64,000 nucleotides of DNA from Streptomyces violaceoruber (GCF_033406955.1 NZ_CP137734.1:1488001-1552000), one strand, 5' to 3'; positions 43,157 to 52,239 are shown, counted from the first letter of the stretch. Notes: generated by a model from the sequence alone, not told the origin. Made by a program: numbers and translations.

Positions 43157-45071
43157 CGTGCGGGGGACCGCCGCCGCGGCGGTCCCCGGCGTCGCGGCGG
43201 TCCCCGTCGTCACGACCGTCCCCGTCGTCACGACCGTCCCCGTCGTCGCGGCCGTCCCCGTCGACCGACGGGCCGGTGCTCTCGCCGAGGAAGCCGCCCG
43301 ACTGGTGCCGCCACAGCCTGGCGTAGGCGCCGTCCGCCGCGAGCAGCTTCTCGTGGGGGCCCTGCTCGACGACACGTCCGCGGTCGAGGACGACGAGGCG
43401 GTCCATGCCGGCGACGGTGCTCAGGCGGTGGGCGACCACGAGGGCCGTACGTCCGTCCATCAGCCGCCACAGGGCGTCCTGGACCAGGAGTTCGCTCTCC
43501 GAGTCCAGCGCGCTGGTCGCCTCGTCGAGCAGCAGGACCGGGGCGTCGCGCAGGATGGCCCGGGCGAGGGCGACGCGCTGGCGCTGACCGCCGGACAGCT
43601 TCACCCCGCGCTCCCCCACCAGCGTGCCGAAGCCGTCCGGGAGCTGGTCGGCGAACTCGGTGACGTGTGCGGCCGCGGCGGCCGCGTGGATCTCCTCGTC
43701 GGTGGCGCCGGGCCGGGCGAAGGCGATGTTGTCCCGCAGACTGCGGTGGAACATGGCGGGTTCCTGCGGGACGTAGGCGATCAGAGAGCGCAGGTCGCTC
43801 TGGCGCAGCAGGCTGATGTCCTGACCGCCGATCAGGATGCGTCCGCGCTCGATGTCCGACATCCGCAGCAGGAGGCGGGTGAGCGTGGTCTTGCCGCCGC
43901 CCGACCTGCCGACCAGGCCGATCCGGGCGCCCGCGGGCACGTCCAGGTCGAGCCCCCGGAAGATCGGCTTCGCGCCCGCGTGCGCGAAGGTCACCGCCTC
44001 GAAGCGGATGCCGGAGTCCCGCGGCGCGAGGGGTGCGGGCGCGTCGGCGTCGACCACGGTGGGCGGATCAAGCAGCAACTCGGTGAACTGGGCGGCCTCG
44101 GTCGTCGAGCTCTCCAGCCGCCGGTAGATCTGGTTGAACTCGAACATGATCTGGGTGGCGTTGGAGTAGTAGGTGAAGGCGACGACGACCTCCTCCACCC
44201 CCTGGCCCGGGCCGCCGAAGGCGATGGCGACCAACAGGCCCAGGACGTTGGTCAGTACGGACATGGGCGCGATCAGGGTGTCGACGCGCAGGTTGCCGTA
44301 GTCCCACGATCTCAGCGTCAGGCGCCGGGAGTCCGCGACCCTGCCGCGGTGTTCGGCCGCCTCCCGCCGCTCGGCCGCGAACGCCCGGACGGTCTCCATG
44401 TTCATGAGGCTGTCGGCGACATGGCCGGAGACCCGGGCGATCGCGGCCTCCCGGTCGTTGACGAGCCGTTGCCTGCGCCGGATCAGCGGTGTCGCGGCCA
44501 CCACCGTCAGCCCGATCATCAGGAACAGGCCGACGACGAGCATCGGTTCGTAGCTCCACAGGACCACGGCCCCGAACACCAGGGGGACGAGGCTGCCCAC
44601 GATCCGGTACGTCACCGTGTCGACGAAGTCCTCGAAGCGCTTGCCGAAGCTGAGCACCCGTTTGGTCAGGGAGCCGGCGAAGTTGTCGTGGAAGAACGCG
44701 GCGTCCTTGGCGAGGAGTTCGTCCATGCCGCTCACGTACAGGTGCTCCATGCCGAGGGCGTCCACGCGGTTCAGGCAGTGCTGCCCGACCCGCCAGACGG
44801 CCTCGGCGAGGAGCAGTGTCAGGCCGAAGCCCAGCACGTACGGCAGCGCCCGGCCCAGGGTGAGACCGCCGTCGTCGGCGGCCTGCCCGGCCAGTTTGGC
44901 GATCAGCAGGGGCGCGATGTAGCGGATGCCGATGTTGCCCACGGCCGGCAGCAGCAGCGCGGGCAGGGCCAGCCGCCGCAGGCGCAGCAGTTCCCGGCCG
45001 TAGTGGCGCAGCGCCAGGACGACCGCGCTCCTGCCCGGGGCCGGTCCTCGCGTGTCTGTCGTCACCGTCAC
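43095..45071 (-). CDS. ABC transporter, fused permease and ATPase (exporter half-transporter)
   Basis: About 658 residues: six N-terminal membrane helices (ABC_membrane, about residues 15-320), then an ATPase with Walker A GLVGRSGGGKTTL, Q-loop YVPQEPAMF, signature LSGGQRQRVALARAIL, Walker B PVLLLDEATSALD and H-loop VVAHRLSTV. It works as a homodimer or with an unseen partner. The C-terminal 70 residues are a low-complexity DGDGRDD repeat (from an 18-base tandem DNA repeat at about 43180-43262), then a basic tail encoded opposite the thioesterase end. GTG at 45071 or 45065. Substrate unknown. Confidence 0.82.
   Translation of the reverse strand: MTVTTDTRGPAPGRSAVVLALRHYGRELLRLRRLALPALLLPAVGNIGIRYIAPLLIAKLAGQAADDGGLTLGRALPYVLGFGLTLLLAEAVWRVGQHCLNRVDALGMEHLYVSGMDELLAKDAAFFHDNFAGSLTKRVLSFGKRFEDFVDTVTYRIVGSLVPLVFGAVVLWSYEPMLVVGLFLMIGLTVVAATPLIRRRQRLVNDREAAIARVSGHVADSLMNMETVRAFAAERREAAEHRGRVADSRRLTLRSWDYGNLRVDTLIAPMSVLTNVLGLLVAIAFGGPGQGVEEVVVAFTYYSNATQIMFEFNQIYRRLESSTTEAAQFTELLLDPPTVVDADAPAPLAPRDSGIRFEAVTFAHAGAKPIFRGLDLDVPAGARIGLVGRSGGGKTTLTRLLLRMSDIERGRILIGGQDISLLRQSDLRSLIAYVPQEPAMFHRSLRDNIAFARPGATDEEIHAAAAAAHVTEFADQLPDGFGTLVGERGVKLSGGQRQRVALARAILRDAPVLLLDEATSALDSESELLVQDALWRLMDGRTALVVAHRLSTVAGMDRLVVLDRGRVVEQGPHEKLLAADGAYARLWRHQSGGFLGESTGPSVDGDGRDDGDGRDDGDGRDDGDRRDAGDRRGGGPPHVRPRRGSSGPPSEEAARSAP
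43180..43262. repeat. 18-base tandem repeat in the ABC transporter 3' end
   Basis: Four to five imperfect 18-base units (GTCCCCGTCGTCACGACC type) encode the DGDGRDDGDGRDD stretch on the minus strand. Likely length-variable and outside the folded domains. Confidence 0.75.
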
Positions 45072-45267
45072 ACTCCCGGAGGTTCGGAAGCCGGAAGTCT
45101 CCCGTCGGACGGGGTCCACAGTCCAGGCATTTAACGCGGACCGTCGATAACCGGACACCGCACGGCGCCGCCGCCCGTTCCGGGGTGTCCGGGCCTTCCA
45201 CGAGGCCGCGATGCGCGCCGTCGCCGCGGGACTCGACGCGTGGGCCCGCACCGGCTTTCGACGCAAC

Positions 45268-45287
45268 GTGACATTGTATAGTGGGAG
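45268..45287. promoter_or_regulatory. Putative GntR operator, copy 1
   Basis: GTGACATTGTATAGTGGGAG lies 38 bases before the GntR start. A near-identical element occurs in front of the hydroxyproline operon (51097-51115, other strand): consensus GTGACATTGYAYAGTGRG. A shared, rare, AT-richer sequence before a GntR gene and its neighbouring operon is strong contextual evidence for its operator. Confidence 0.65.
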
Positions 45288-45324
45288 GTCATTGGCTGGT
45301 CGGGCGCAGGACGCAGGAGCACGG

Positions 45325-46002
45325 ATGCCGCATCTCAAGTCCCAGGCGATCTCCGTCCAGACCCATCTGCGCGACCAGGTCGGCGACGCGCTCCGCGCCG
45401 CCCTCATCGCCGGTGACCTGCGTCCGGGGGTCGTCTACTCCGCCCCCACCCTCGCCGCCGAGCTGGGCGTCTCCGCGACTCCGGTGCGCGAGGCCATGCT
45501 GGACCTGGCCAGGGAGGGCCTGGTCGAAGCGGTGCGCAACAAGGGCTTCCGGGTCACCGAGATGACCGAGCGGGACCTCGACGAGTTCACCGAGATCCGA
45601 GCCCTGATCGAGGTTCCCACCGTGGGCCGCGTCGCCGCGACGGCGACCGCGGAGCAACTGGAGGCGCTGCGCCCGCTGGCACAGCAGATCGTCACCGCGG
45701 CCCGGAAGCACGACGTCCTCAAGTACCTCGAAGCCGATCACCGGTTCCACCTGGAGCTGCTGGCCCTGGCGGGCAACCACCATCTCGTGGAGGTGGTGGC
45801 CGATCTGCGCAAGCGTTCGCGCCTGTTCGGGCTGGGCAGCCTGAACGAGACGGGGCGGCTGGTCGCTTCCGCCCAGGAGCACGTCGACCTCCTGGACCTG
45901 ATGGCGGCCGGCCGCGGCGGCGAGGCCGAGGAGTGCATGCGCCGCCATCTCGCGCACGTCCGCACACTGTGGGCGGACGGCAGGACGAACGCCGAGGACT
46001 GA
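45325..46002 (+). CDS. GntR-family (FCD/FadR) regulator of hydroxyproline catabolism
   Basis: 225 residues. The winged HTH (LRDQVGDALRAALIAGDLRP, TLAAELGVSATPVREAMLDL, residues 15-75) is followed by an FCD all-helical ligand domain with metal-type residues (EIRALIEVP, DHRFHLELLALAGN, EHVDLLDLMAAG). AGGAGC (45315-45320) supports the ATG. Its promoter carries the element shared with the hydroxyproline operon, so it probably represses both until hydroxyproline or an intermediate appears. Confidence 0.87.
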   Translation: MPHLKSQAISVQTHLRDQVGDALRAALIAGDLRPGVVYSAPTLAAELGVSATPVREAMLDLAREGLVEAVRNKGFRVTEMTERDLDEFTEIRALIEVPTVGRVAATATAEQLEALRPLAQQIVTAARKHDVLKYLEADHRFHLELLALAGNHHLVEVVADLRKRSRLFGLGSLNETGRLVASAQEHVDLLDLMAAGRGGEAEECMRRHLAHVRTLWADGRTNAED

Positions 46003-46246
46003 GCCGAAGAGCACCCTCGCCCTCAAGTCCCCTTCGATGCAGGCCACTTGATGACGGCGGGAGCCGTTGGGCCGTGATCCCGTCCGACGCCGGCACCCAC
46101 TGCGTCAGCCTGACGCGGTGGACGGCTTCGACGGGTGACCGTCGCAACCGGCTACTGACCCGGCGCGGACCCGGCGCGGGAGCGATCGACGCGCCGAGGC
46201 CCGGGGTGGCGCGAGGCCGCCCCGGGCCGCGGGGGTGGTCCCGTGC

Positions 46247-47248
46247 TCAGAGGGTGAAACCCGCCGGGTAGGGGTCCGAGGGGTCGAGCAGGTACTGCGC
46301 GGTGCCGGTGATCCAGGCCCGGCCGGTGACGGAGGGCAGGACGGCCGGGCGGCCCCCGACCGTCGTCTCCCCGAGGACGCGCCCGACGAAGCGGGAGCCG
46401 ATGAACGACTCGTTGACGAAGTCCCGGCCGGCCGGCAGCAGGCCACGGGCGTGCAGTTGCGCCATGCGGGCGCTGGTGCCCGTGCCGCAGGGCGAGCGGT
46501 CGAACCATCCCGGATGGATCGCCATGGCGTGCCGCGAGTGCTCCGCGGTCGATCCGGGCGCTTCGAGGTAGACGTGGTGGCACACGTCGATGTCCGGATT
46601 CTCGGGGTGGGACACCGGGTTCTGCTTGTTGATCGCGTCCATGACGGCCAGTCCGGCGTCCAGCAGCGGCTGCTTGTGCGCCCGCTCGAAGGGGATGCCG
46701 AGGTCGTCGGTCCGGACGAAGGCGTAGAAGTTGCCGCCGTAGGCGATGTCGTAGCGCACCTCCCCGTGTCCGGGGACGTCGACGACCTGGTCGAGGGCAT
46801 GGGAGTACGACGCGACGTTCTCCAGGGTCACCGACTCGGCGTGGCCGTCGCGCACCCTTACCCGGGCCGTGACCAGTCCGGCCGGGGTGTCGAGCCGGAC
46901 CGTCGTCTCCGGCTCGGTGACCTCGACCATGCCGGTCTCGACCAGGACCGTCGCGACACCGATGGTCCCGTGCCCGCACATCGGCAGGCAGCCGGAGACC
47001 TCGATGAAGAGCACGCCGTAGTCGGCGTCCGGTCGGGTGGGGGGTTGCAGGATGGCCCCGGACATCGACGCGTGTCCGCGCGGTTCGCACATGAGCAGGG
47101 TGCGCAGGTGGTCGCGTTCCGCGACGAACCGCTGCCGCCGCTCGAACATCGTGGCGCCGGGGAGGACGCCCACCCCGCCCGTGATCACGCGGGTGGGCAT
47201 CCCCTCGGTGTGCGAGTCGACGGCGTGGTAGCAGACCGTCGAACGCAT
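46247..47248 (-). CDS. 4-hydroxyproline 2-epimerase (proline racemase family)
   Basis: 333 residues. Two catalytic cysteines are visible: PMCGHGTIG (about residue 90) and SPCGTGTSA (about residue 255), the arrangement of proline racemase-type enzymes. It interconverts trans-4-hydroxy-L-proline and cis-4-hydroxy-D-proline without a cofactor. The start MRSTVCYHAVDSHTEGMPTR is the family N-terminus. Last gene of the operon, 2 bases after the DapA-family gene. Confidence 0.87.
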   Translation of the reverse strand: MRSTVCYHAVDSHTEGMPTRVITGGVGVLPGATMFERRQRFVAERDHLRTLLMCEPRGHASMSGAILQPPTRPDADYGVLFIEVSGCLPMCGHGTIGVATVLVETGMVEVTEPETTVRLDTPAGLVTARVRVRDGHAESVTLENVASYSHALDQVVDVPGHGEVRYDIAYGGNFYAFVRTDDLGIPFERAHKQPLLDAGLAVMDAINKQNPVSHPENPDIDVCHHVYLEAPGSTAEHSRHAMAIHPGWFDRSPCGTGTSARMAQLHARGLLPAGRDFVNESFIGSRFVGRVLGETTVGGRPAVLPSVTGRAWITGTAQYLLDPSDPYPAGFTL

Positions 47249-47250
47249 CG

Positions 47251-48147
47251 TCAGTTCACCCCGGCGTCGACGAGGGCCTGGGTGGCGGCGCGCACGACCG
47301 CCTCGGTCTCCGGGGCGAGCGGCTGTCGCGGCGGGCGGCAGGGGCCACCACGGCGGCCGGTCAGCTCCTGGCCGAGCTTGATGGCCTGGACGAACTCCGT
47401 CTTGCTGTCCCACCGCAGCACCGGGTGCAGTTGCCGGTAGAGCGGCAGCGCCGCCTCCAGGTCGCCCCGGACGGACGCCTCGTACAGCGCGAGACAGGCC
47501 CGGGGGAAGACCTGCGGATAGCCGGCGACCCAGCCCTTGGCCCCGGCGAGGGCGACCTCAAGGACGGTGTCGTCGGTGCCGATCATGAGGTCGAGGCCGG
47601 GGGCCAGCTCGGAGATCTCGTAGCAGCGCCGGACGTCGCCGGAGAACTCCTTGACCCCGACGATGTACCCCTCGGCGTGCAGCTTGGCCAGCAGGTCGGG
47701 GCGCAGGTCCACCTTGGTGTCGATGGGGTTGTTGTACGCGGTGACGGGCAGGCCCACCGAGGCCACCCGCTCGAAGTGCTGGAGCACCGCGCGGTCGTCG
47801 GCGCGGTAGGCGTTGGGCGGCAGGCACATGACGGCCTGGCAGCCCGCGTCCTTGGCGAACCGGGCGTGCCGCTCGGCCTCGCGACCGCCGTAGGCGCCGA
47901 CGCCCGGCATGACGGTGAAGCCCTCGGGGGCGTTGGCGACGGCGGTCTCGACGACGCGGTCGCGCTCCTCGTACGTGAGGGTCTGGTACTCGCCCAGCGA
48001 TCCGTTCGGCGCGACGCCGTGCATCCCCTGCGCGGCGAGGTGGGCGACGCTCTCGCCGTACGCGCCGAAGTCGACCGAGAGATCGTCGTCGAACGGCAGG
48101 CTGGTGGCGACGATGACGCCGTGCCAGGGCTTGCGGGTCTCGCTCAT
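47251..48147 (-). CDS. DapA-family lyase, 1-pyrroline-4-hydroxy-2-carboxylate deaminase
   Basis: 298 residues of the DHDPS/NAL family: NGSLGEYQTLTYEER (substrate loop), YNNPIDTKVDL (catalytic Tyr) and GVKEFSGDVRR (Schiff-base Lys, about residue 165). Next to the epimerase and D-hydroxyproline dehydrogenase subunits, the expected product is alpha-ketoglutarate semialdehyde plus ammonia. GGAG precedes the ATG, which overlaps the upstream stop by 4 bases. Confidence 0.86.
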   Translation of the reverse strand: MSETRKPWHGVIVATSLPFDDDLSVDFGAYGESVAHLAAQGMHGVAPNGSLGEYQTLTYEERDRVVETAVANAPEGFTVMPGVGAYGGREAERHARFAKDAGCQAVMCLPPNAYRADDRAVLQHFERVASVGLPVTAYNNPIDTKVDLRPDLLAKLHAEGYIVGVKEFSGDVRRCYEISELAPGLDLMIGTDDTVLEVALAGAKGWVAGYPQVFPRACLALYEASVRGDLEAALPLYRQLHPVLRWDSKTEFVQAIKLGQELTGRRGGPCRPPRQPLAPETEAVVRAATQALVDAGVN

Positions 48148-49661
48148 GGACACTCCTTGTCGGTTTCACTGCTGTCCGTCGGTTCCGTCGAAGTCGCCGG
48201 TACAGGCGATGCCGCCGATACGGGCGATGCCGTCGACACCGGCGGGTCTTCGTCGAGGTCGGCGAGGGCCCCGAGGGTGACGGGCGTCGCGACGAGCCGT
48301 TCCGCGGGCTCGTAGGCCCGGTGCCGCGTCGTGAGGCAGTGCACGGCGGGTCCGCACATCCGCCCCTGGCACCAGCCCATGCCGGCCCGGGTCAGTTGCT
48401 TGATCTGCCGGTGGTCGGGTGCGCCGTCGGCGCGGGCGGTCCGGATCGCGCCGGCGGTCACTTCCTCGCAGCGGCACACGACGGTCTCGTCGGTCAGCCA
48501 CGAGGACCAGGCCGGAGGAACCGGATGGGCCAGCGCCATCGCCCGGGCGAAGGCGCGTTGCCGGTCCACCGCCGAACGCAGCGCCGCCAGGCGCCTGTTC
48601 ATCGGCACGGTGGTGGCGCGGGCGTCGGCGAGGACCGACGCCGCGGCCAGCCGGCCCTCGTTCACGGCGAGTGCCGCCCCGCCCACCCCGCACGTCTCCC
48701 CCGCCGCGTAGAGGCCGGGGACGGTGGTGCGCTGGCCCCTGTCGACCGCGACCACCGCGTTGCCGTCCGCCGAGTCCGTGAGCGAAGCCCCGAGGGGAAC
48801 GAGCAGGTCGAGCTGGGGTGCGAAGCCCCAGCCGACGCCGACGGCGTCCACCTCCACGCGTCGTTCCGTACCCGGGCGCGGGCTGCCGTCCGGGGCCAGC
48901 GAGGCGATCCGTACCGACGTCACGCGTTCGCCGCCCTCCGCGGCGACGATGGCCGTGCGCGGGCGGACCGGGACGCGGTGGCGCACGAGCGTGGCGGCGT
49001 ACCCGGCGCCCTCGGCCCACTTGTCGGGGTTGCTCAGCAGCGGGCCGGGGTGCCGCAGCCAGGCCCGCGGGTGGGCCGCCTCGCACACCGCGACCACCTC
49101 GACGCCGCGGGCCGCGAGTCCGGCGGCGACCGGCAGCAGGAACGGGCCGGTGCCGCCCAGCGCGACCCGGCTGCCGGCGGCCACCGAGCCGCCCTTGAGC
49201 AGGGCCTGCATCCCGCCCGCGGTCAGCACGCCGGGCAGGTCCCATCCCGGGAAGGGCAGTTGACGGTCGTAGGCGCCGGTGGCCACCAGGAGTCTCGGCG
49301 CCCGCAGGACGACGGCGGTCTCCCGCGGCGCCTCGCGGCGGTCGGCCGCATGGACCGCGAATCCGTCGCCCTCGCGGACCGCGGACCACGCGTGGTGTTC
49401 CAGGCGCAGGTCGAGCCGGCCCGCCGTCCGGTGCGCCGCCAGCGCCCGGCACAGGGCGCGGTACCGGTCCAGTCCGTGGTGCAGGTCGTCGGTCGGTACG
49501 GCCGCTCGCGCGTGCTCGGGCGGGTGGCGCCAGTACTGACCGCCGAGGGCGGTTCCGGAGTCCAGCAGGGCGACGCGCAGTCCACCGGCCAGCGCCGTGG
49601 CCGCGGCGGCCATGCCTGCCGGGCCCGCGCCGACGACGACGAGGTCCGCGGGCTCAGTCAT
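48144..49661 (-). CDS. D-hydroxyproline dehydrogenase, FAD/NAD-binding subunit (HcnB-like)
   Basis: About 505 residues. VVVGAGPAGMAAAATALAGG is the FAD fold, with a second dinucleotide region around SRVALGGTGPFLLPVAAGLA. The C-terminus has a BFD-like [2Fe-2S] cysteine set (VVCRCEEVTAGAIR ... GMGWCQGRMCG). It forms part of a membrane-linked D-hydroxyproline dehydrogenase with the small ferredoxin-like and DadA-like subunits encoded just upstream. ATG at 49661 (MTEPADL) with GGAGG is preferred over the GTG at 49667. Confidence 0.84.
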   Translation of the reverse strand: MTEPADLVVVGAGPAGMAAAATALAGGLRVALLDSGTALGGQYWRHPPEHARAAVPTDDLHHGLDRYRALCRALAAHRTAGRLDLRLEHHAWSAVREGDGFAVHAADRREAPRETAVVLRAPRLLVATGAYDRQLPFPGWDLPGVLTAGGMQALLKGGSVAAGSRVALGGTGPFLLPVAAGLAARGVEVVAVCEAAHPRAWLRHPGPLLSNPDKWAEGAGYAATLVRHRVPVRPRTAIVAAEGGERVTSVRIASLAPDGSPRPGTERRVEVDAVGVGWGFAPQLDLLVPLGASLTDSADGNAVVAVDRGQRTTVPGLYAAGETCGVGGAALAVNEGRLAAASVLADARATTVPMNRRLAALRSAVDRQRAFARAMALAHPVPPAWSSWLTDETVVCRCEEVTAGAIRTARADGAPDHRQIKQLTRAGMGWCQGRMCGPAVHCLTTRHRAYEPAERLVATPVTLGALADLDEDPPVSTASPVSAASPVPATSTEPTDSSETDKECP

Positions 49662-49908
49662 CGTCACCCTCCAGGGTCGTGACGGTCATGCCGGGCCGGG
49701 CCGGCACCAGGCAGGCGCGCTGCCCGCGGGCTCCGTCGACGGTGACGAGGCAGTCGAAGCAGACGCCGATGCCGCAGAAGACGCCACGCGGGCGGTGTCC
49801 GACGCGGGTGGTGCGCCAGGCGACACGGCCCGCCGCGACGAGGGCCGCGGCGACGGTCTGGCCCTCGGTGTACGGCAGGGGCTCGCCGTCGACGACGATC
49901 TCGTTCAC
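49654..49908 (-). CDS. [2Fe-2S] ferredoxin-like subunit (HcnA-like)
   Basis: 84 residues: VNEIVVDGEPLPYTEGQTVA then FCGIGVCFDCLVTVDGARGQ RAC, a four-cysteine [2Fe-2S] ligand set (C-x4-C-x2-C ... C) in a beta-grasp domain. It passes electrons between the two flavin subunits. GTG at 49908 overlaps the DadA-like stop by 4 bases, and its end overlaps the next gene by 8 bases. Confidence 0.83.
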   Translation of the reverse strand: MNEIVVDGEPLPYTEGQTVAAALVAAGRVAWRTTRVGHRPRGVFCGIGVCFDCLVTVDGARGQRACLVPARPGMTVTTLEGDDD

Positions 49909-51074
49909 TGGGGCGCACCTCCGGGGGTGGTGAGGAAGCGGTCGGGAAGCAGGGCGGTGTGGGCGGCCGGATCGGCGCCCCGCCAGGGCCGGCCGAGCAG
50001 GTGGGCCGTGACGAGCGCGCCGGTGGCGGGGGCGAGGCCGATGCCGGCCCCCTCGTGGCCGCACGCGTGGACGACGCCCGGCACCCGCGGGTCGGGGCCC
50101 ACCACCGGCAGGTGGTCCGGGCAGTACGGCCGGAAGCCGCGGTAGGCGCGCATCAGATGGACTCCGCGCAGGAAGGGGAAGAGGCGGCACGCCTGGGCCG
50201 CGAGCCGGGCTACCACGGCGGTGTTCATCGTGGTGTCGAAACCGACGCGTTCCCGGCTGGCGCCGATGAGGATCGTGCCGCCGCGCGTGCCCTCCACGAC
50301 GCACGAGGTCTCCAGGCCCGCGTCGGAGGAGGCGACGTTGGCCACGTAGTCGGCGGAGTAGACCTTGTGCCGGACCATCGGCGGCAGCGGTTCGGTCACC
50401 AGGACGAAGCCGCGGCGCGGCAGCACCTCGACGGGGGCGCCGAGCCGCCGCCCGACCTCACCGCCCCAGGTCCCGGCGGCGTTGACGACGGCGTCGGCGG
50501 GCAGCACGTCACCGGCGGCCGTCCGCACACCGGTGACGCGGCCGTCCCGGCCGGTCACCGCCCCGGCCACCTCGCCCGGGTGGAAGCGCGCACCGCGCCG
50601 TACGGCGGCCCGCAGCAGCACGGCCGCCGCCAGCACCGGCTGCACCTGCGCGTCCTGCGGGTAGTGGACGCCGCCGGGGATCCCGGGCGCGAGGTGGGGT
50701 TCCAGGTCCCGCACCTGGTCGACCTGCTCGACGCGGACCCCGGCCGCCTCCTGCCGGGCGGCGAACTCCTGGAGCGCCGCGAGGTTCTCGACGCCGCTCG
50801 CGACCACCAGGCCGCCCTTGGCCTCCAGTTCGAGGGAGTCGGGTCCCAGCTCCCGGCCGGCCTCGTCCCACAGCGTGCGGCTCAGGTGTGCCAGGGCGAG
50901 CTCGGGGCCGGGTGCCTTGTCGGAGAGGAGGACGTTGCCCTCTCCGCGGCTGGTCGTCCCGGCGCCTACGGGACCGCGGTCGGTGACCGTGACGTCCATG
51001 CCCGCCGAGACGGCGTGGAAGGCGCAGGCGGCGCCCACGACTCCCGCGCCCACGACGACGACCTTCAGGGTCAA
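49905..51074 (-). CDS. DadA-like FAD oxidoreductase, catalytic subunit of D-hydroxyproline dehydrogenase
   Basis: 389 residues of the D-amino-acid dehydrogenase (DAO) family: VVVVGAGVVGAACAFHAVSA (FAD), RGEGNVLLSDK, and the C-terminal YRGFRPYCPDHLPVVGPDPR and GHEGAGIGLAPATG. It should oxidise cis-4-hydroxy-D-proline at C2. The start is TTG at 51074 (TLKVVVVG), with GGAGGAG about 6 bases before; no ATG fits. First gene of the operon, with the putative GntR operator 23 bases upstream. Confidence 0.85.
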   Translation of the reverse strand: MTLKVVVVGAGVVGAACAFHAVSAGMDVTVTDRGPVGAGTTSRGEGNVLLSDKAPGPELALAHLSRTLWDEAGRELGPDSLELEAKGGLVVASGVENLAALQEFAARQEAAGVRVEQVDQVRDLEPHLAPGIPGGVHYPQDAQVQPVLAAAVLLRAAVRRGARFHPGEVAGAVTGRDGRVTGVRTAAGDVLPADAVVNAAGTWGGEVGRRLGAPVEVLPRRGFVLVTEPLPPMVRHKVYSADYVANVASSDAGLETSCVVEGTRGGTILIGASRERVGFDTTMNTAVVARLAAQACRLFPFLRGVHLMRAYRGFRPYCPDHLPVVGPDPRVPGVVHACGHEGAGIGLAPATGALVTAHLLGRPWRGADPAAHTALLPDRFLTTPGGAPQ

Positions 51075-51096
51075 CGGCTCCTCCTCCGTGCACGCA

Positions 51097-51115
51097 CCTC
51101 ACTGTGCAATGTCAC
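51097..51115. promoter_or_regulatory. Putative GntR operator, copy 2
   Basis: On the minus strand GTGACATTGCACAGTGAGG, matching the element before the GntR gene at 15 of its first 18 positions. It lies between promoter and start of the hydroxyproline operon. Confidence 0.65.
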
Positions 51116-51248
51116 ATGCCATGAGTGAGGCTATACATCCGGCAGGCGGAAGACAACGCCCACTTCACCGCCGGCGCTCGGAGCGGGTGAGCAATCGACC
51201 CGGGCGCCCGGGCCGGTCAGGGCACCGGCCGGGTCGAGATCGGGCGCG

Positions 51249-52094
51249 TCACGCCCGGAGCGGAGCGCCGACCCGGTCGCGGTGGCCGTCGTACGGGGCG
51301 AGGAGGTCGTCGGAACCGAGCAGCGACGGACCGATGCCCGGCGGCGGGTCGAGCACCTCGGACTGGAGGCGCTGGATCTCCGGCGAGGGTTCGAGACCGA
51401 GCTCGGTGTCCAGGATCCGGTAGAGACACTGGTACGCCTCCAGCGCCTCCGCACGCCGGCCGGCCCGGTGCAGCGCGCGGATCAGTCGCCCGTGGAACCA
51501 CTCGTTGAGCGGGAAGTCGTGTACCAGCGAACGCAGTTCGGGTATCGATCCGCGTTCCCGGCCGAGCCGGCGGTCCGCCTCCAGTGCCAGTTCCAGTGCT
51601 CGTATGCGGACCTCCTCCAGGTGCACGACGCGCGCCGTGAGCGCCCGGCCCACCGGGACGTTGGACAGCACGGGGCCACGCCACAGGGCGAGCGCGGTGC
51701 GTGCGCTGTCGGCGGCGGACTGCGGTCGGCCCTGGTCCAGTTCCGTCCTCGACCGGTCCACGAGCCGCTGGAAGACGGTGCTGTCGACCTCCTCGTCGGC
51801 GACCCGGATGAGATAGCCGGGGGCGTGGGTGGCCAGCGGCCGGCGTTCGTCGTCGGTGAGCCGCCGGTCGCGGAACATCCGGCGCGCCTGGTGAATGTAG
51901 GTCTGGACGGTGGCGTGGGCGCTGCGCGGCGGGTCGTCGCCCCACAGCTCCTGGATGACCGAGTCCGCCGCGACGATCTCGTTCGGCCGGGTCAGCAGCA
52001 GGGCGAGTGTCTGGCAGACCTTGGGCGTGGTGGGCAGGTGCACCCTGCCGTCGTCGCCGACGATCTCGAACGGGCCCATGAGATTGAACCGCAC
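51249..52094 (-). CDS. cpkN: SARP-family regulator CpkN
   Basis: 281 residues. An OmpR-type winged helix (VRFNLMGPFEIVGDDGRVHL, KVCQTLALLLTRPNEIVAAD, SAHATVQTYIHQARRMFRD) is followed by a bacterial transcriptional activator (BTAD) domain (DSTVFQRLVDRSRTELDQG ... LNEWFHGRLIRALHRAGRRA EALEAYQ). No ATPase domain, so a small SARP. GTG at 52094 has ACAGGAG 9 bases upstream. The position beyond scoT and scbR2 matches S. coelicolor SCO6288 (cpkN), an activator at the cluster end. Symbol assigned by synteny. Confidence 0.82.
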   Translation of the reverse strand: MRFNLMGPFEIVGDDGRVHLPTTPKVCQTLALLLTRPNEIVAADSVIQELWGDDPPRSAHATVQTYIHQARRMFRDRRLTDDERRPLATHAPGYLIRVADEEVDSTVFQRLVDRSRTELDQGRPQSAADSARTALALWRGPVLSNVPVGRALTARVVHLEEVRIRALELALEADRRLGRERGSIPELRSLVHDFPLNEWFHGRLIRALHRAGRRAEALEAYQCLYRILDTELGLEPSPEIQRLQSEVLDPPPGIGPSLLGSDDLLAPYDGHRDRVGAPLRA

Positions 52095-52239
52095 TGCCTC
52101 ACACTCCTGTCCCGGCACACGGTTTGCCGTGCCGCGGATGTCGTACGTACACGGAGATCCGGCCGCCGCGGAACGCGGGACTCACCGGCCGCCGGGTGGC
52201 GGGACCGCGGAGTCGAGAGAAGAGACCGAGCGGTCCGTT

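Noticed and set aside
43180-43262. Possible CRISPR-like repeat array
   Set aside because: Contiguous 18-base repeats without spacers, inside a coding frame.
48321-49682. 453-codon plus-strand open frame
   Set aside because: Shadow of the HcnB-like subunit, which shows FAD and iron-sulfur motifs on the minus strand.
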